Source: Papaver somniferum
Lineage: Eukaryota; Streptophyta; Magnoliopsida; Ranunculales; Papaveraceae
Direction: 5' to 3'
NCBI RefSeq assembly: GCF_003573695.1
Contig: NC_039368.1
Span: forward strand, 8,641,860-8,705,859
DNA length: 64,000 bases
Within the stretch, counting starts at the first letter, position 1. Every line of letters begins with the position of its first letter. A program made the translations under genes and the position numbers. The notes under the pieces were generated by a model. It was not told where the DNA came from, ran no database searches, and worked only from the letters and a program-made list of their open reading frames with translations. This document shows, piece after piece, positions 21,784-34,309 of the stretch.

Positions 21784-24700
21784 TCAGATCATCACTCGGT
21801 CGAACTCACAAGTTTTGCTCTTTTAAACTTGTTGATGTCAATGTTAGATGTAAAAAACTATATCTTGATTTCTAGTCTACTAAGTCAAGTCTCGGACTAG
21901 GGTTAAAGTATGGTAATTGAGTATTAGACATTATTGAATAACCTAAAGAGTGAAGAACAAACAAACACACTTGCAAGAACTTCATCAACAAAGAGGTATG
22001 TGAAGAATGACCTATCATATTTACTCACGATATTTATCATTATATCTTATATGACTTGTCACATAATTTTAGTAGATTTAATATTGTAGAGAATAAATTT
22101 TGAGTTCAAGCTTGTCTTGGATTAATTCTCGAAATATGATTCAAATAATGGATGTTCATAGATCTTTAGCAATCTTAGTTAGAACAATTTTCTGTTCAAA
22201 AACTATTTTTGTTTTAAGTTGATCATCTGGAAATTTACCAAGCAACAATGCATACTTCCTATGGCTATATGGAAAGTTTTTTTTTTTTTATCAATTATGA
22301 GAGCTACGAACCTGGTTTGCAAACCACTATTTCTTGATTTGTGAATTGCAAAGGTTTGAAAACCCAGTTTGCAAATACCTTGGTTATGGCGGTCAAGAAC
22401 TGCCAAGGTTCGCAAACCCTTTAAGTCTGTCGCTCATGAACTTCCAAGGTTTTCAAACCCGGTTTGCGAACCCTTTGGTTCTGTTCCATGAACTGACAAA
22501 GGTTTGCAAACCTACCCGGTTCAATATTAGCAAAAAATGACGAACTATTCTTTATGTTTGTTCGTCTATGATAAGACTATCATAGACACTTATAATATAA
22601 CTTTATTCACTAAATCACTTTGTGTTTGTGGATCATTGATACTATATGCTGGTAAGTTCAAAGGCTACTTTCCCAATTTTAACCATCATTGTGGATGGTT
22701 CCAGAACCTTGGACCATAATGCATATTCTTTTGTGTAATTTTGAGGAAGACATCTCACATGCTTACATATATTCCTAATAATAATTTCATCTAAACTAAT
22801 AATTAAAGTGTTTGCTTGAATTCTAAGAAATCCTAGCTTAAATTCAAAGTTACTTGGAGCCTTGGAAATTTATAAATAGAGAGACTCTTGCATCTGGAGT
22901 TCCGAATCCCGGGTACTCTTGTGTCCTAGTTGCTAAGCTAGAGTGGACCTCTAAAACCTAGGTTTTTTCTGTGAAAGGCGAAGTCTGGTCAGATTATCTT
23001 TTACATGATAGTTTGTGAATACGGATCTTGTTCCTATTGATCTTTGAGGATTATGTAATCTTTGAAGATGAACGAGACAAATAGAAATCATAAAGTTCTT
23101 TTCTTCTCAGATTTAGGGATTCATCAAGATAGATATCTAAACTTTTGTTTGATTTGTTTGGATTGTTCTCGAGAAGTGGTTAGTAATCTAGGCTTCTCAA
23201 CTAACTGAGTATAAGTGTTCCGGAGTTGTGAGGTTTGATCGACTTTGTCTACTGCAAAAAGATTTCCGAACCTAGATTGAAATATATCAAAAGGGGAATC
23301 AAATTGGCTTCTCTGTTAGAGACAAATAGGTATCAAAAGTTCTCAGTGAGGTTGAAGCAACTTTTAGGTTGTAAGGGACGCCAACTAAGGGAATCAAGTG
23401 CGTAGAATCTTGCAAGATTCAAGAGGCGTATGGAATAGGAGTGCAGCTAAATTACTTGGAGGGTTAATTCGGTCTCAACTACATTCCAGTCCGATGTCTG
23501 ATAGTAGGCTAATGACTATAGAAGTTCAATAAAGTGTGGTATTGAAAGATGGACGAGGTCTCGGGGTTTTCTGCAGGTGATAGACGCATTTTTGTGTCTA
23601 ATGTGTCTCAATTCTATATATTGTTAATGCTCCTTTTTGTACTTATAATAGTATTTTATGTATGCGTAGGTGCTTTTGAGAAAGAAATTTTCAAAAAATT
23701 GGCTCGAGAAAATGCTAAAGGCACCCCGAAGGCAAGTGCTAAAGGGACCCCAACGGAGGATATGGGGATTCTACTTTCTTCTCAAATGAAATATATTTTG
23801 GCGATAAAAAATGACAGTCGAATGATAAAATTAGGGTTCGATTTTTGTGCGAGTTTTGTTGAGATTCAATCACAATTTTTGGCTTGGATGGACCTGTTTG
23901 GGCTAATCTGGTTGTTCAGTTCGATCAAATTGGGCCAGATAATCGAGATGGTAAAATATGGGAGGTATATCATGTGGGAATATCTTCTCGGTATTTTGCT
24001 CTATTTTTGGAAGTGGTGTGTGGATGCTGAGAGTTTAACTCATCTTATGATGTTTCATCATGTTTGAAGTATGACAACTGCGAGTTAACGCATGCAAGGA
24101 AGAGAAAGGAAATGAAATCTTGTGACTGGCAGAAAAGAAAAGAGAATTATTCAGGATCAATTACCGAGATTTGAAGGTGTTGCAGGGTATAAAACATGTG
24201 TTGTGGAGCCATAGAAATGACACAGAGAGTTTGGGGAAGTTTAGATAGTTGCAGAGAGACAAAATCATGATCACGAGTTGCAAAATTCTTTTTTTTTTTT
24301 TGCTGATGCAACTGAAGAACACCAAGAAAATTTCTTCGTTTTTCAACAATTGCCTTAACCTTCATAAATGACAACCATTCATGTTATAATTTCATCGTAA
24401 CAACAATTTTGCAATATTTAATTTAAATTTGCAACACATCCTCTGCAACAGTGAATTTACAACATTTATTTCTGTTGCAAATTCTCTGCTTCATTTTCCC
24501 CCTTCTTTTATACTTTTGAGCTATAAATCAATATTTTGAGCAAATGTACAACATGAGGAGCTAAACCCCATTGCTGACGCGACAGAGGAAGCTATTTTTC
24601 TATTGAAAAAGTGGTATTTCTTATTTATTTAATTTGTGCAATTTTTTTATGATTATTTGCTTATATTAAAAATTGATTTAATGTTTTTTTTAAACAATTG

Positions 24701-25403
24701 TGATTCCACTAGTTGCAATAATTTAGAATCACGTTGATCGTATGAATTGCATAGTTATAATTGTATGAAATCATTTTGAAAATTGGGAAATATTGTAATT
24801 TTAGCCTCAATTTTCTTTAAATTTGATATCACCTTTGTATGAGTTTTGCTATTTTTAGTTTTTCAAATTAGGTCTAAAACCAACTTTTACAAGCCTGAGA
24901 ATCGAACACTTTTCTTATCACTATCACAACTATATCAGCAGGTGCAGTTTTCCTCGTAACAAAATTTCTGGTGTCTTGTGTTTTTTTTTTTCTGCATTAT
25001 ATTGTTTATCTTTATAATAGGATTAACACAAGTAGTACGTGAATTACTCTAGATAGTTGATGTCTTTATTATTTGAGATAAAAACAAGACTCGTTCTTGT
25101 TGAATTCATATCTCGAAAGATAGATTGCAAATTTCATACTTGTTGAGTTCAGATCATTTTATTTCGTATACGACTAGATTGATCTTGGATATTGATTTTT
25201 GAGATCGTCCAAGAATTCTTCTAAACAATCAGATCCACGGGCCCTTTGGTCTTTCATATTGATTGTGGTAGAGAAAGAGAAAACTTTATATACAATCTTC
25301 TTCAAGGGTCTTTGCTTTGACCTACTTGTGATTGTATTAGGTTTTGTCCATACATGTTTCCAAATAAAAAAGTTGGCCGTGTACTTGGTGCCCTCTTATT
25401 TTC
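21784..25403. mobile_element. Second Mutator-like non-TIR element (X2) inserted in copia
   Basis: The left end (CAGATCATCACTCGGTCGAA) and right end (GCCCTCTTATTTTC) match the ends of X1. The 9-bp flanks TATAGTTGT (21775-21783) and AATAGCAAT (25404-25412) agree at five of nine positions, which fits an old decayed duplication in register with the copia frame. At 22310-22530 GGTTTGCAAACC palindromes recur. X1 instead carries ACCGATC motifs. X2 contains a solo LTR at 23578-24937. Confidence 0.55.
23578..24937. mobile_element. Solo LTR, 1360 bp
   Basis: The sequence begins TGATAGACGC and ends ACTATATCA (TG..CA). It is flanked by the perfect 5-bp duplication GCAGG at 23573-23577 and 24938-24942. 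Removing it restores homology to X1, which reads TTTTCTGCATTTGCGG at the same point. No internal retroelement domain is present, so this is a solo LTR left by recombination. The 172-codon ORF at 23549-24067 crosses the LTR boundary and is not a gene. Confidence 0.78.
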
Positions 25404-25757
25404 AATAGCAATGAAGCTGAGTACAAAAGCTTAGCCTCTATTGCAGAGGTGGTCTGGCTCTATCATTTACTTAAGGACCTCTATATTTTATTACCTGAAT
25501 TCCATGCTATTGCTTTTGATAATATAAAACCTATCCCTTTAGATTCAAATTATATCTCTCACAGCTGAACGAAGCATCTAGCTCTTGATTTTCACTTTGT
25601 CAAAGAGCTAGTTCAATATAAATCTCTATAGATGATTTATCTCTCGACTATGAAGCAAGTTGCTAACGTTTTTACTAAGGGTTTGTTTGCTCCATGATTT
25701 GAGTTTCTAATACACAAACTGAAGGTTTTGTCTCTTTTTCAGTGTGAAGGAAGGTAG
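25404..25757 (+). mobile_element. Ty1-copia RNase H, third fragment
   Basis: Translation gives NEAEYKSLASIAEVVWLYHLL, then an IPLDSN-type segment, then TKHLALDFHFVKE and QVANVFTKGL. These are the standard copia RNase H C-terminal signatures, with three in-frame stops. The coding end is near 25757. Confidence 0.8.
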
Positions 25758-26005
25758 TAACACACATGTCTTATATTTTTCTTTTTATTTCTTACACTCT
25801 GATAACACTTTGTCAGGTTGTTATCTTTTTGTTGCAGTTACCCATATGTTAGAGTCTTATGATTAATACACATGTTGTTCATCGGTGTGTCGGTTTTCCT
25901 GTAAACATTAACCTCATCTCAATGTATATATAAGTCTGTATTGTACTACCTCGTTTCTCTAATGCTTGAGTAGTTGTCTATGATTATTGGTTTCAACAAC
26001 GATTC
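25758..26005 (+). mobile_element. Probable decayed 3' LTR of the copia element
   Basis: Follows a purine-rich GTGAAGGAAGG tract directly after the RNase H end, as copia LTRs do. It contains TGTTAGAGTCTTATGATTA and a TATATATAAG box near 25926. The matching 5' LTR is not in the window, so the outer edge is uncertain. Confidence 0.45.
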
Positions 26006-27947
26006 AGTAAATCTTTAAGTACGTCAGTTGCATGTCTAGCTCTCTCCATTGTTCATCTTCATTCTTTTCCTTTCACTACTCATGACTCGAATCCACAAAA
26101 GTATGCCACATGAGGTCTGTGTCATATCTCATGCAATATTGAACTTTCTGAAACCACTTGCAAGGCGTTATTTTCCTAACTTTGATGGATTCTTTGTTAT
26201 TAAGATCTCTTTTATCTTCACTGCTAAAGCAAAAATTAACCCTTATTCCTTCTTATTAATCAAAATTTTGGAGGAAAAATATTTTTCATAATTGGTCCTA
26301 ACCTAATTTCTGGATTATTTATTTTTTAAATTCTAAAAGTAAAAAAATCATTCATAAATATGTATACCAAGCTTTCTCTCCAAACTTTCTCAATAACTGA
26401 GACAGAAAAACCCTAGCTTTTTCGCTGACTCAGAAAGCTATAATCTCTATAAAATCTCTATAATCTTTATCCCTATAAGCCGATCTGTTTACTGTTTTCA
26501 TTTAATTTTGTTTCTAGATCTTGTTTTTTCATTTTCCCCTTTTCTCTACTGAATTCAAATCAAGGGTTAGCTTTCCCTTTCTTTTGATTGCGGTAATAGT
26601 TTAGGTTTCTTATTCCGGATTTAAATTTGTATTTGGGTATTAACTTTACAGTTTTCATTGGGTTTTTCATCTGGTTTGTAGTTTTGTTGAAATTGAACTG
26701 GAACAGCAACAACAACATCACCATGAAAACTACAACACCGGAAACAACAACTAGTTTACTGAAGACACTCGCAACAACAACAATGGCTCCAAAGATACCA
26801 ATAACAAACAGTGTCACAAGACCGATTTCGACGAAGACCTATACCGATTCATGGAGATACCGTTCCATGCATGGTGGCCGATTCAGGTTACCTTTGCTAC
26901 TGTTACGTTGATAAAACTCTTGACTAAAGGTTGGATTTATGGATCCTATTATATCTGTCATTTATTTTCCTATGTTTTAGGAAAAACCTTGAGAAATAGT
27001 TGGATCTTTTGATCATACATCTCTACTGATTTGTGGAGTTGCTAATTGGTTTGGATATGTTATTTTTCATCCAAACATGACCATTTAAATTTGTCATGTT
27101 AGTTAGAAATCTGTATGAAATGGGTAGAATTTTTTTCTTTCTGCGAGGCAAATAAATATCTCCTTCTAACATCTAAGAACTACTTTTGGTTCAGGAGAAG
27201 GGAGATGATATACGTAATGAAAGATAAATCCCGTTGCGTCTCACAAAATTATCACTGGAGTTTGTGTGTGACGGGTCCCTGGTGAGACTTGCCAAACAGG
27301 CTCTTAGTCCTTTGTATCTATAGAGGACAAAGGTGTCTGCGACGCTAGTAATTTGGGAAAAGAAGCTAGTGGCAGGGGAGTACGGAATCTACTGATTAAA
27401 GGTGTCGCTGAGCTGAAATTATGTCTAGTTACCGTACCAAAAATATACTACGACTGTAGCGGTAGTTGGTGACTGCAGAAAGAGCTCACCAGAAGTCTGG
27501 ATTTAGTCAAAGCACATGGAAATCATGTTAACCAGGCATTCATTGAAGTATAAACCAAATCGAATAAAATCAGTTCCAAATCTGTGAAACAACCAAGAGA
27601 TTAAACCTTAAAAATCAAAACTTTAATTAAGCTCATATTATGTAAAGCAAATTTCACATTTACAAAAAGGAATCCAAGAAACCAGGAAGAAATACCAAAC
27701 CAAATGAAAAGAACCAAAAGATGAAGTGACAAGAGAGAAATCTCGGACTGCAAGCGCCCAAAGAGAGATTTACAAAAGTTGAACAAAAAGGAGGGCAAAG
27801 CTAAATTCACAAATTGTTCCGACTGGCTAACTGTTTGGGACAATAAAAACCAAACAACAGATACTCCTTCTGCTTTCACATAAATATTAGCCCTTCGTTT
27901 AAGTATTTTGGTTAAAGTGAAACTGAACTAACCATATAAATTATGTG
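26006..27947. other. Intergenic DNA with a possible gene fragment near 26.4-26.9 kb
   Basis: A UTR-like stretch at 26380-26560 is followed on the plus strand by a frame with Gln/His/Asn runs. It then reads KTDFDEDLYRFMEIPFHAW, ending at a possible donor near 26886. An in-frame stop interrupts it, and I do not recognise the protein. The rest, including 27000-27900, shows no supported gene. Confidence 0.3.
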
Positions 27948-29028
27948 TTATAGCAAACCTTTCAGCAACATCAGAATCCAACACCAGCTCTTTGTATACT
28001 TTGTTCTTTGGTTCATAAACCCCTGCTGATCTCCCCACAAAACTTCTTTGTTCTTGAAACTCCACATTAACTCCAAATACTTGCTACTGGTTATATTCTT
28101 CTCCGTAATGGAAAAACTTTTAGTCCAAGATTCACTTACTCCATATTTCTGCATCACCCAAACATCAACGCGTACATCATAAACATTAAAAACCAAACAT
28201 AGGCACCCTCCCAATTCTCCAACATTTATATCAAACATATCTCCTTTCAAAGGTTCTTCTGGATATGGCATAGGTGATTCTGGCACTGGTATCTCATTAG
28301 CAGTATCAAAACAGACCAGTACCATGGAGTCTTGTTCGGAGGTGCCCGCAAGCCAATGAAGAGCTCCGTTAAAGAACACACCAAAATTTGGCCCGGTGTT
28401 GTATAGATCCCAAGACATTCTTCGAGTTTGAGTCTGTTTTCCATGAATCTGAACTTAACGTATAGACATCAACATCAACACACTTTGAAGCATGATTATC
28501 CACAAGCCTGACCAATTTGTAATCGTCACTCTTGTAATCATAACCAAATCCAAGCCCACATATGTCGCTGTTGTTTACTTCTCGTCCCACCATGGTTATG
28601 TTCTTGTATACTTTCCTTACGGATTCCAGATATAAAATTCTTCATCACTTCTAGTAAAAGACTTACCCAAACCAAGCCATTACAGAAACTCAATTTCACA
28701 ATTTTGAAATATAGATGGGAATTTCATCTGATTAATAAATTCACAGTTAGTTGTTGATGATGTTGACAATGGCAATAGAGATGATACTGACTTGTAATTT
28801 GTTGCGTGTAGATTCACAATACAAAATACTAGTGTTGTTTTTTATGTTGCTAAGCTCGTGATGCATATCTTGGAAACTAGGGTTACCAATAAAGGTACAC
28901 ACATACTTACTTACGCTCTTAAATCGCATAAGAGACCTCCTTGGTAGCCTTAAAAAAAATTCTTCGAGAATCTCTTCAGGAAAGCATGAAATTGTCGCAA
29001 TTGCCTCTTTCTTCTTCTTGAACTTCAT
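27948..29028 (-). pseudogene. F-box protein with FBA-type domain, frameshifted
   Basis: F-box proteins are SCF ubiquitin-ligase substrate receptors. The start at 29028 (MKFKKKKEAI) leads into FPEEILEEFFLRLPRRSLMR and FKSVSKYVCTFIGNPSF, a normal F-box. Further along are FCNGLVW, EFYIWNP, GLGFGYDYKSDDYKLVRLVD, VYTLSSDSW, FFNGALHWLAG and GELGGCLCLV, the usual order of an F-box-associated domain. These lie in different frames: shifts occur near 28660, 28622 and 28415. The final frame ends near 27948. The count of breaks favours a pseudogene. Confidence 0.78.
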
Positions 29029-29541
29029 CTCGCATGAGAGGAGGAGGAGGAGGAAGAAGAAGAAAATAGGGTTTTCAAGAAGGTTTGTAAAGCCCTAACA
29101 AGAAAAGAGTTTGTATAAATAAAGAGTGTTAAACTTTCTAGGAATAGCCTATGTAAACCCTTCTTTAATGAAACTTATTTTCTCTAGTTGGTCAGGGTCA
29201 AACTTAAGGTCAAAGATTCGAGTTCCGGCCGATTGTATATTGGGAAAATCTCTGCAGTTATGCCCGTAAAGGGTAAGTAAGCCTGCAATTTTCTGCAGAA
29301 ATATGCGAATTTCGGTTGTGATTTTACTCAACCAGCCTTTTGCAATCTCCGAATTTCTGTGAACTGGCCTATTTAAGCTTATACAATGCACAAGTTTGTA
29401 GATACATCAAAAAATCATATCCAGAATCGACAATCTTATATAACATGGACTAATTAATGAATCCTAGCTAAATACAAATAGTCCTAGTATATATACAAAT
29501 ATATATGGTACTAACTAAATACATTACAAAAAATTGATAGC
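29029..29541. other. Intergenic DNA and CslA copy B 3' flank
   Basis: A GGA/GAA-rich tract at 29038-29066 is probably the F-box gene's 5' leader. From about 29388 the sequence is shared with the CslA copy A 3' flank (from about 6250), marking one edge of the segmental duplication. Confidence 0.5.
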
Positions 29542-31787
29542 TTAATTTGGTATTTGGCTGCCAATATAACCAAAACCCGCAACGAAGAACGCGATAGCTT
29601 GAGCGAATAAGTAATGGAAGTACCAGTACTTCCCAAATGCAAGATCATAAGATGCACATACCAAGATATACAATCCGACCCAAAGCTCCAACGGATAGAT
29701 TCTATTTATATTCATTCAAGAAGAAGAGAGTTAGTAAGTAGACATGGGCAATTAACATTGCATTTGACGAAAGAATTTGTTTCGTATATTACCTTTCTCT
29801 GAATCTTGTCATTCGAGATTTGTTTGATGGATCCTTAGTAACAGCTTGTTTGTTAGAATTTTTGGATTTGAGTAAAGCATCTCCTAATTTTTCAGTAACA
29901 ACCCATTCATTTACTCTCCCGGCATCCAGTAAACCGATAAATGTAGCTTTGGTTCGATGCATTGACATGACATTTTGGAAGAAAATCCAATTAAAAACCA
30001 AGTAGAATGACCTGCAAAGATTCAAATATTGGAATACGAAAACTTGTAAGGGCTCAAGCAAGGTGTTAAAAGAGAATGGCAACTTGAGCTCAACCAACTG
30101 ATTATGTATGCGTATGTACCTTGGTGTTTCAATTGCATTGAGGATTGAAATGATAGAAGGTATATAAACTAAGCCCCATTTTGGAACTTCGACTTCAGGA
30201 ACGAAGACGGTTGCAGGAATTATGACACAGTAAAAGAAGAAGGTGTTAAGATGTCCGACAATCTTCCCTACAAAGAAGAAGCTATAGATTATATAAAGCC
30301 TCTTCCATAGGTTAACCTTCTGCATTCAGGAAATAAATATTCTTTACCACAACATTTAAAACTAAGAGTTACAACAGTCAGAGTTGAAATTTTGATTACC
30401 TCATTTCTAATGATCTCCATTGCCATTTTCTTGAATAGATTGGCAGGTCCACACGACCATCGATGTTGTTGGAACCGGAATGCCTTGAAAGTACTTGGCA
30501 ATTCATTTTTCACCTTCAATTTTTTACAAAAATGGATGATTTAGTTGTGAGCAGACTAAAATGCTGCGGCAGGGCATAGTGGTTAGTTCTGTACCTTGAT
30601 ATGACCAACATAGACGAATTTCCATCCCTTGAGACTAGCGCGAATAGCAAGATCCATGTCCTCAACTGTTGTCCGGTCATTCCATCCGCCAGCTTCATTA
30701 AGAGCAGACATTCTCCAAACACCAGCAGTACCATTGAACCCGAAGAAAGCATAAGTAGCGGAACCAACTTCTTGCTCAACTCTGAAATGGTAATTGAACG
30801 ACATCTCCTGGAATCTGGTCAGCATATTCTCGTTCGCATTCACTGGACGAATTTACATCCGAGTCAGTTTAAGTCAATTTTATGGATGAATAAATGGCAT
30901 GCACTAGTTACGGGTTATTAAGCTAGTTACCAAATTCCCATCGAGCTTGAACTAGACCGATTTCAGGGTTGTGCACAAAATAAGGTACTGTTTTATCAAG
31001 GAAATCGGGATCGGGTTGAAAATCTGCGTCAAAGATTGCAACAAAGTCACACTCTTGGACATAGCTGTGTTTCAGACCCTGTTTTAGATTCCCGGCTTTA
31101 TACCCATTTCGATTATCTCTAATTTCATACTTGATGTTAACTCCTTTGTTTGCCCATTTTTGACATTCTATTTGCACCAAATCCTATACAAAAATATCCA
31201 GTAAATATTACTCAGTAACTTTTTGATTGAGTTGTTTAGAAAACACTGAAAAAAATGTGAGATGGAGAAAGACCTTGATGATTGGATCAGTAGAATCGTC
31301 AAGAACTTGAATTATGAGTCGATCCGATGGCCATGAAAGACCACATGCAGCTCCAACTGAGAGCTTATACACCTGCGAACATTAAACTAACCATAAGGCC
31401 ATGTACAATTTCAAGGAGCTAGATAGGCAGAGACAGAAGAATATTAACCTCTTTTTCATTGTACATTGGAATTTGAACAAGAACCATAGGATAATTCGAG
31501 TTGCCCTTCTCTACATCAACTTGAATCGCTTCAAATCTATATCGCTTTTCCGGTTTCCATCCAAACAACTTCACGAAAAGAATTACAAAACCTACGTATA
31601 CTCTTTCAATGAATACCATTATAGACATTGCTAAACACACATGAACACATATATTCAGAAATGGAGCTAACACTGAACTTCTTACAAAACCCCATGTCAC
31701 TCCAAGTACTCGAACCGCATCATCTTTCGTGAAATATAGTACCACTGTTTCTGTAACAAACTCTGTTGGCAATGGAAACCAATCCAT
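29542..31787 (-). CDS. CSLA: Glucomannan 4-beta-mannosyltransferase (CslA), copy B
   Basis: Same eight-exon plan as copy A: 31449-31787, 31274-31372, 30931-31183, 30595-30842, 30400-30513, 30120-30319, 29793-30011 and 29542-29701. These join in frame to 1632 bp (543 aa). The start is the ATG of [10 protein letters not shown]; upstream in frame there is only a TTG. DDSTD, DAD (198-200), VED and QQHRW (328-332) are intact. The copy differs from A by a shorter N-terminus, a five-residue longer loop after LLKSK, and a C-terminus ending GSQIPN. The intron between exons 6 and 7 is open in one frame. The family's role is Golgi mannan or glucomannan backbone synthesis. Confidence 0.95.
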
Positions 31788-32714
31788 TTCACTCAAAGAA
31801 GTGAAAGGAAAAGAAACCCACTGGATTTCTCACTTCTTACACTTACATAAACCAAAACCACTACATAGAATTCTCTTAGTTACCGAGATCCAAACAGAGA
31901 AAGATATCAAAAAGATAGTGAGACAAACAGTAGCGTGCAAAAAACTGAGCTGGTTGTAATTAACAGTATAATTCTGTCTCATGCACAAACTTTTCCCACT
32001 GCACTTGCTAATAATCAACTAGTAGTAGTAGTAATGTAGGACAAATTTCTCAATTAATCTTCGTTTGCATCTTAGTACTTCATTATTGGTTGAAGAATCT
32101 TTATCATAAGCTGGTTTTTCGAACATGGGGGTTGATGCCTGAGTGGTTCGATATAAAAAAATGTACTTGGTCTGTTTGATGTTTGTTCTTACTAGTTGAG
32201 CTCTCACGTGCTTGTTGAAGTGTTTCTTTCTTTCAGTGTAAGGTTTCTATACACAATTGAGAGAAATTCCAATAATTTTTTTCTCAAAACTTTTCAGTGA
32301 CGTAGTTTTAAATTAGCTGTGAAAGTTGTTCGTAATTTTTTCTCAGATTTCTCTTGATTACCGGAAGAAACTACTGAGCTCCCATAGCTAGCCATGTAAC
32401 TTTTTACAAACAGTTGGCTCCTAGCTAAACATGCGATTTTCATTTTTGGATTTTAGAGCGAGCAGGATGGATCTTGTCAGTAAAACAAAAACTAAAGGAA
32501 ATGTGAGTATCCTTAGTTCTTAGTATTGTTTTTGTTTCTTTGGATTTAAAGAAATAATATAGGGGATCTTAGCAGGAACTTACCACATGTTGATTATCTC
32601 AGCATTAGCTTAACAGAAGTAGATCTATGTTCATGATGGAATATGTAAGCGGATCATTGTATATGTTAGAAATCTGTTTTGACAAAGTTGTAGATTTCTT
32701 AAAACTTTCAACAA
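31788..32714. other. CslA copy B upstream region
   Basis: Promoter and 5' flank shared with copy A up to about 32690. No independent gene is seen. A decayed ORF near 32019-32207 has no support. Confidence 0.5.
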
Positions 32715-32788
32715 TCCATTGTAGTCCAGCCCGGTTAGGATACCTGGCTTTCACCCAGGCGACCCGGGTTCAAATCCCGGCAATGGAA
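32715..32788 (+). tRNA. tRNA-Glu (anticodon UUC)
   Basis: The acceptor stem TCCATTG pairs with CAATGGA, with discriminator A at 32788. The anticodon arm is CCTGG, loop CTTTCAC, CCAGG, giving anticodon TTC. The T arm is CCGGG TTCAAAT CCCGG, a good B box, and the D arm includes AGCCCGGTTA. T-runs follow (TTTTA, CTTTTTG), fitting Pol III termination. It lies about 25 bp past the right edge of the CslA duplication; copy A has no matching tRNA. Confidence 0.9.
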
Positions 32789-32893
32789 CTTTTACCTTTT
32801 TGACCACAACGTATCCAAACAGTGCAAATGCTTCTATCAACTTGCAACTTCTTTTTGTATGCTCTTATATCCCGTGCCTCCAATATAGCATGT

Positions 32894-33998
32894 TTTGATC
32901 AAGAAACCTGTTTTGAGGCATATTGGATTTTTTTGAGGCATACTAAATAATGCTAAAATAGGGTCATTAGATAAAAAACAACATCACTCCTTATCCATTT
33001 TTTTGATAATGGCATAACTACCCTTACATAATTAGTGACAATAATTATGATTAGATTTGATTAGTTAGGAATTTTAAGTATTGATTAAAAATTAAATTAT
33101 TAGTGTTAAATTAGTAGAGAAATCAAATTTATGTGAGAGAGTTGGAATTTTTGAGAGGAAGAAGAAGAAGTGAAAAACACTTGGGTTTTGAGATTTTAGT
33201 GATTAGAAGTGACCAAAATGTGTGATTCAAATCAGAGGTAGACTTCTATACGAGGTTTAATGTCCTTTTTATAAGTGAATCGGTCAAAAAATTGAATTTT
33301 TAAAACCCAGATCTACAGGCCAGATGAACAGTTCTGCTGACAAGTTTTCAGCCGAACTTCACTCTGTAACTCACGAATTTAGGTTCGGCTGTTTCGAAAA
33401 AAAATCGTTGCTAGCCGAACCTAGGTGTATTTTCAAATAACAGAGTTTCGGATGACAAGTTATCAGCCGAACTTCACTTTATAACTAACGAATTTAGGTT
33501 CGGTTGATTCGAACAAAATCTAGCAAAATCGCATTAGCTGAACATAGTGTTTCTCTAAATCATAGACTAGGTTCGGCTCAAATTGATATTCCAAGATCAG
33601 CGGAACTGATCTTCTTGAAACCCTAATTTCATCTTTGAAATCATATTTTATCGATCAAACAAAATAAAATCAATCAAAAACAAGATGGGTTTGTTACAAA
33701 TGCATTCTAAAATACATCTAAGAGCAACTGAGATTTGGATTTCGCACTCCAACATCGCTCACTTCGATTTGCGTTTCCTTTGATTGATTGATTGTTTGAT
33801 TGATTGAATTGGGTTCCAAGATGTTTAAGTTTAAAGGTTACTTTGATTTTTGATTTTAGGTTTTTGAGGATAAGGAAAATCTAGTAATTAGATTGTTTAA
33901 GGATATATAGGTTATTGCACTACCTTCAGACACCCCTTATAAAACCACCCTAGATGGGATAATAAATAAGTATGCCTCAAAATAGGTTAGTTGATCAA
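32894..33998. mobile_element. Mutator-like non-autonomous element B with GTTCGGCT/AGCCGAAC motifs
   Basis: The inverted ends are TTGATCAAGAAACCTG and TTGATCAACTAACCTA, each followed by TTTTGAGGCATA. The flanks TATAGCATGT (32884-32893) and TATATCGTGT (33999-34008) agree at eight of ten positions, consistent with a decayed Mutator-type duplication. Pairs of GTTCGGCT and AGCCGAAC occupy 33325-33610. It is the same family as 1542-3570, which lies in inverted orientation. Confidence 0.65.
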
Positions 33999-34309
33999 TA
34001 TATCGTGTGTCACTGTTGTGCTTCTCAACTAAAACACTGAATACGTGATAAAGATTGATTGAACTCAATGTTTAAAATCATACACGAACAGGAAATAATT
34101 TGATGAGTCAAAAGATGCAGTCGCAGTAGGTAGGTATTAAGCTTAAAAGAGAGAAGTGAATAAAACAGTAGAGGAATCACACCGTAAACTATTAAAATCC
34201 CTATAAAGAATTTTATTAATAATAAATCTCATCCCACAAAATACAAAAGAATTTAAAACCGAAAGAAAAAGATGGCGTAATTGCAGAAAATATATATGTC
34301 CCAGGCAGG
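33999..34309. other. Left edge of FolD cassette 2 and FolD 3' flank
   Basis: Homology to the copy 1 cassette begins at about 34124-34132 (GCAG..AGGTATTAAGCTT). It shares a short GCAG word with the copy 1 junction. Sequence before that is unique in this window. Confidence 0.5.

Noticed and set aside
23549..24067. 172-codon plus-strand ORF
   Set aside because: It starts in X2 and crosses into the solo LTR at 23578; no family features.
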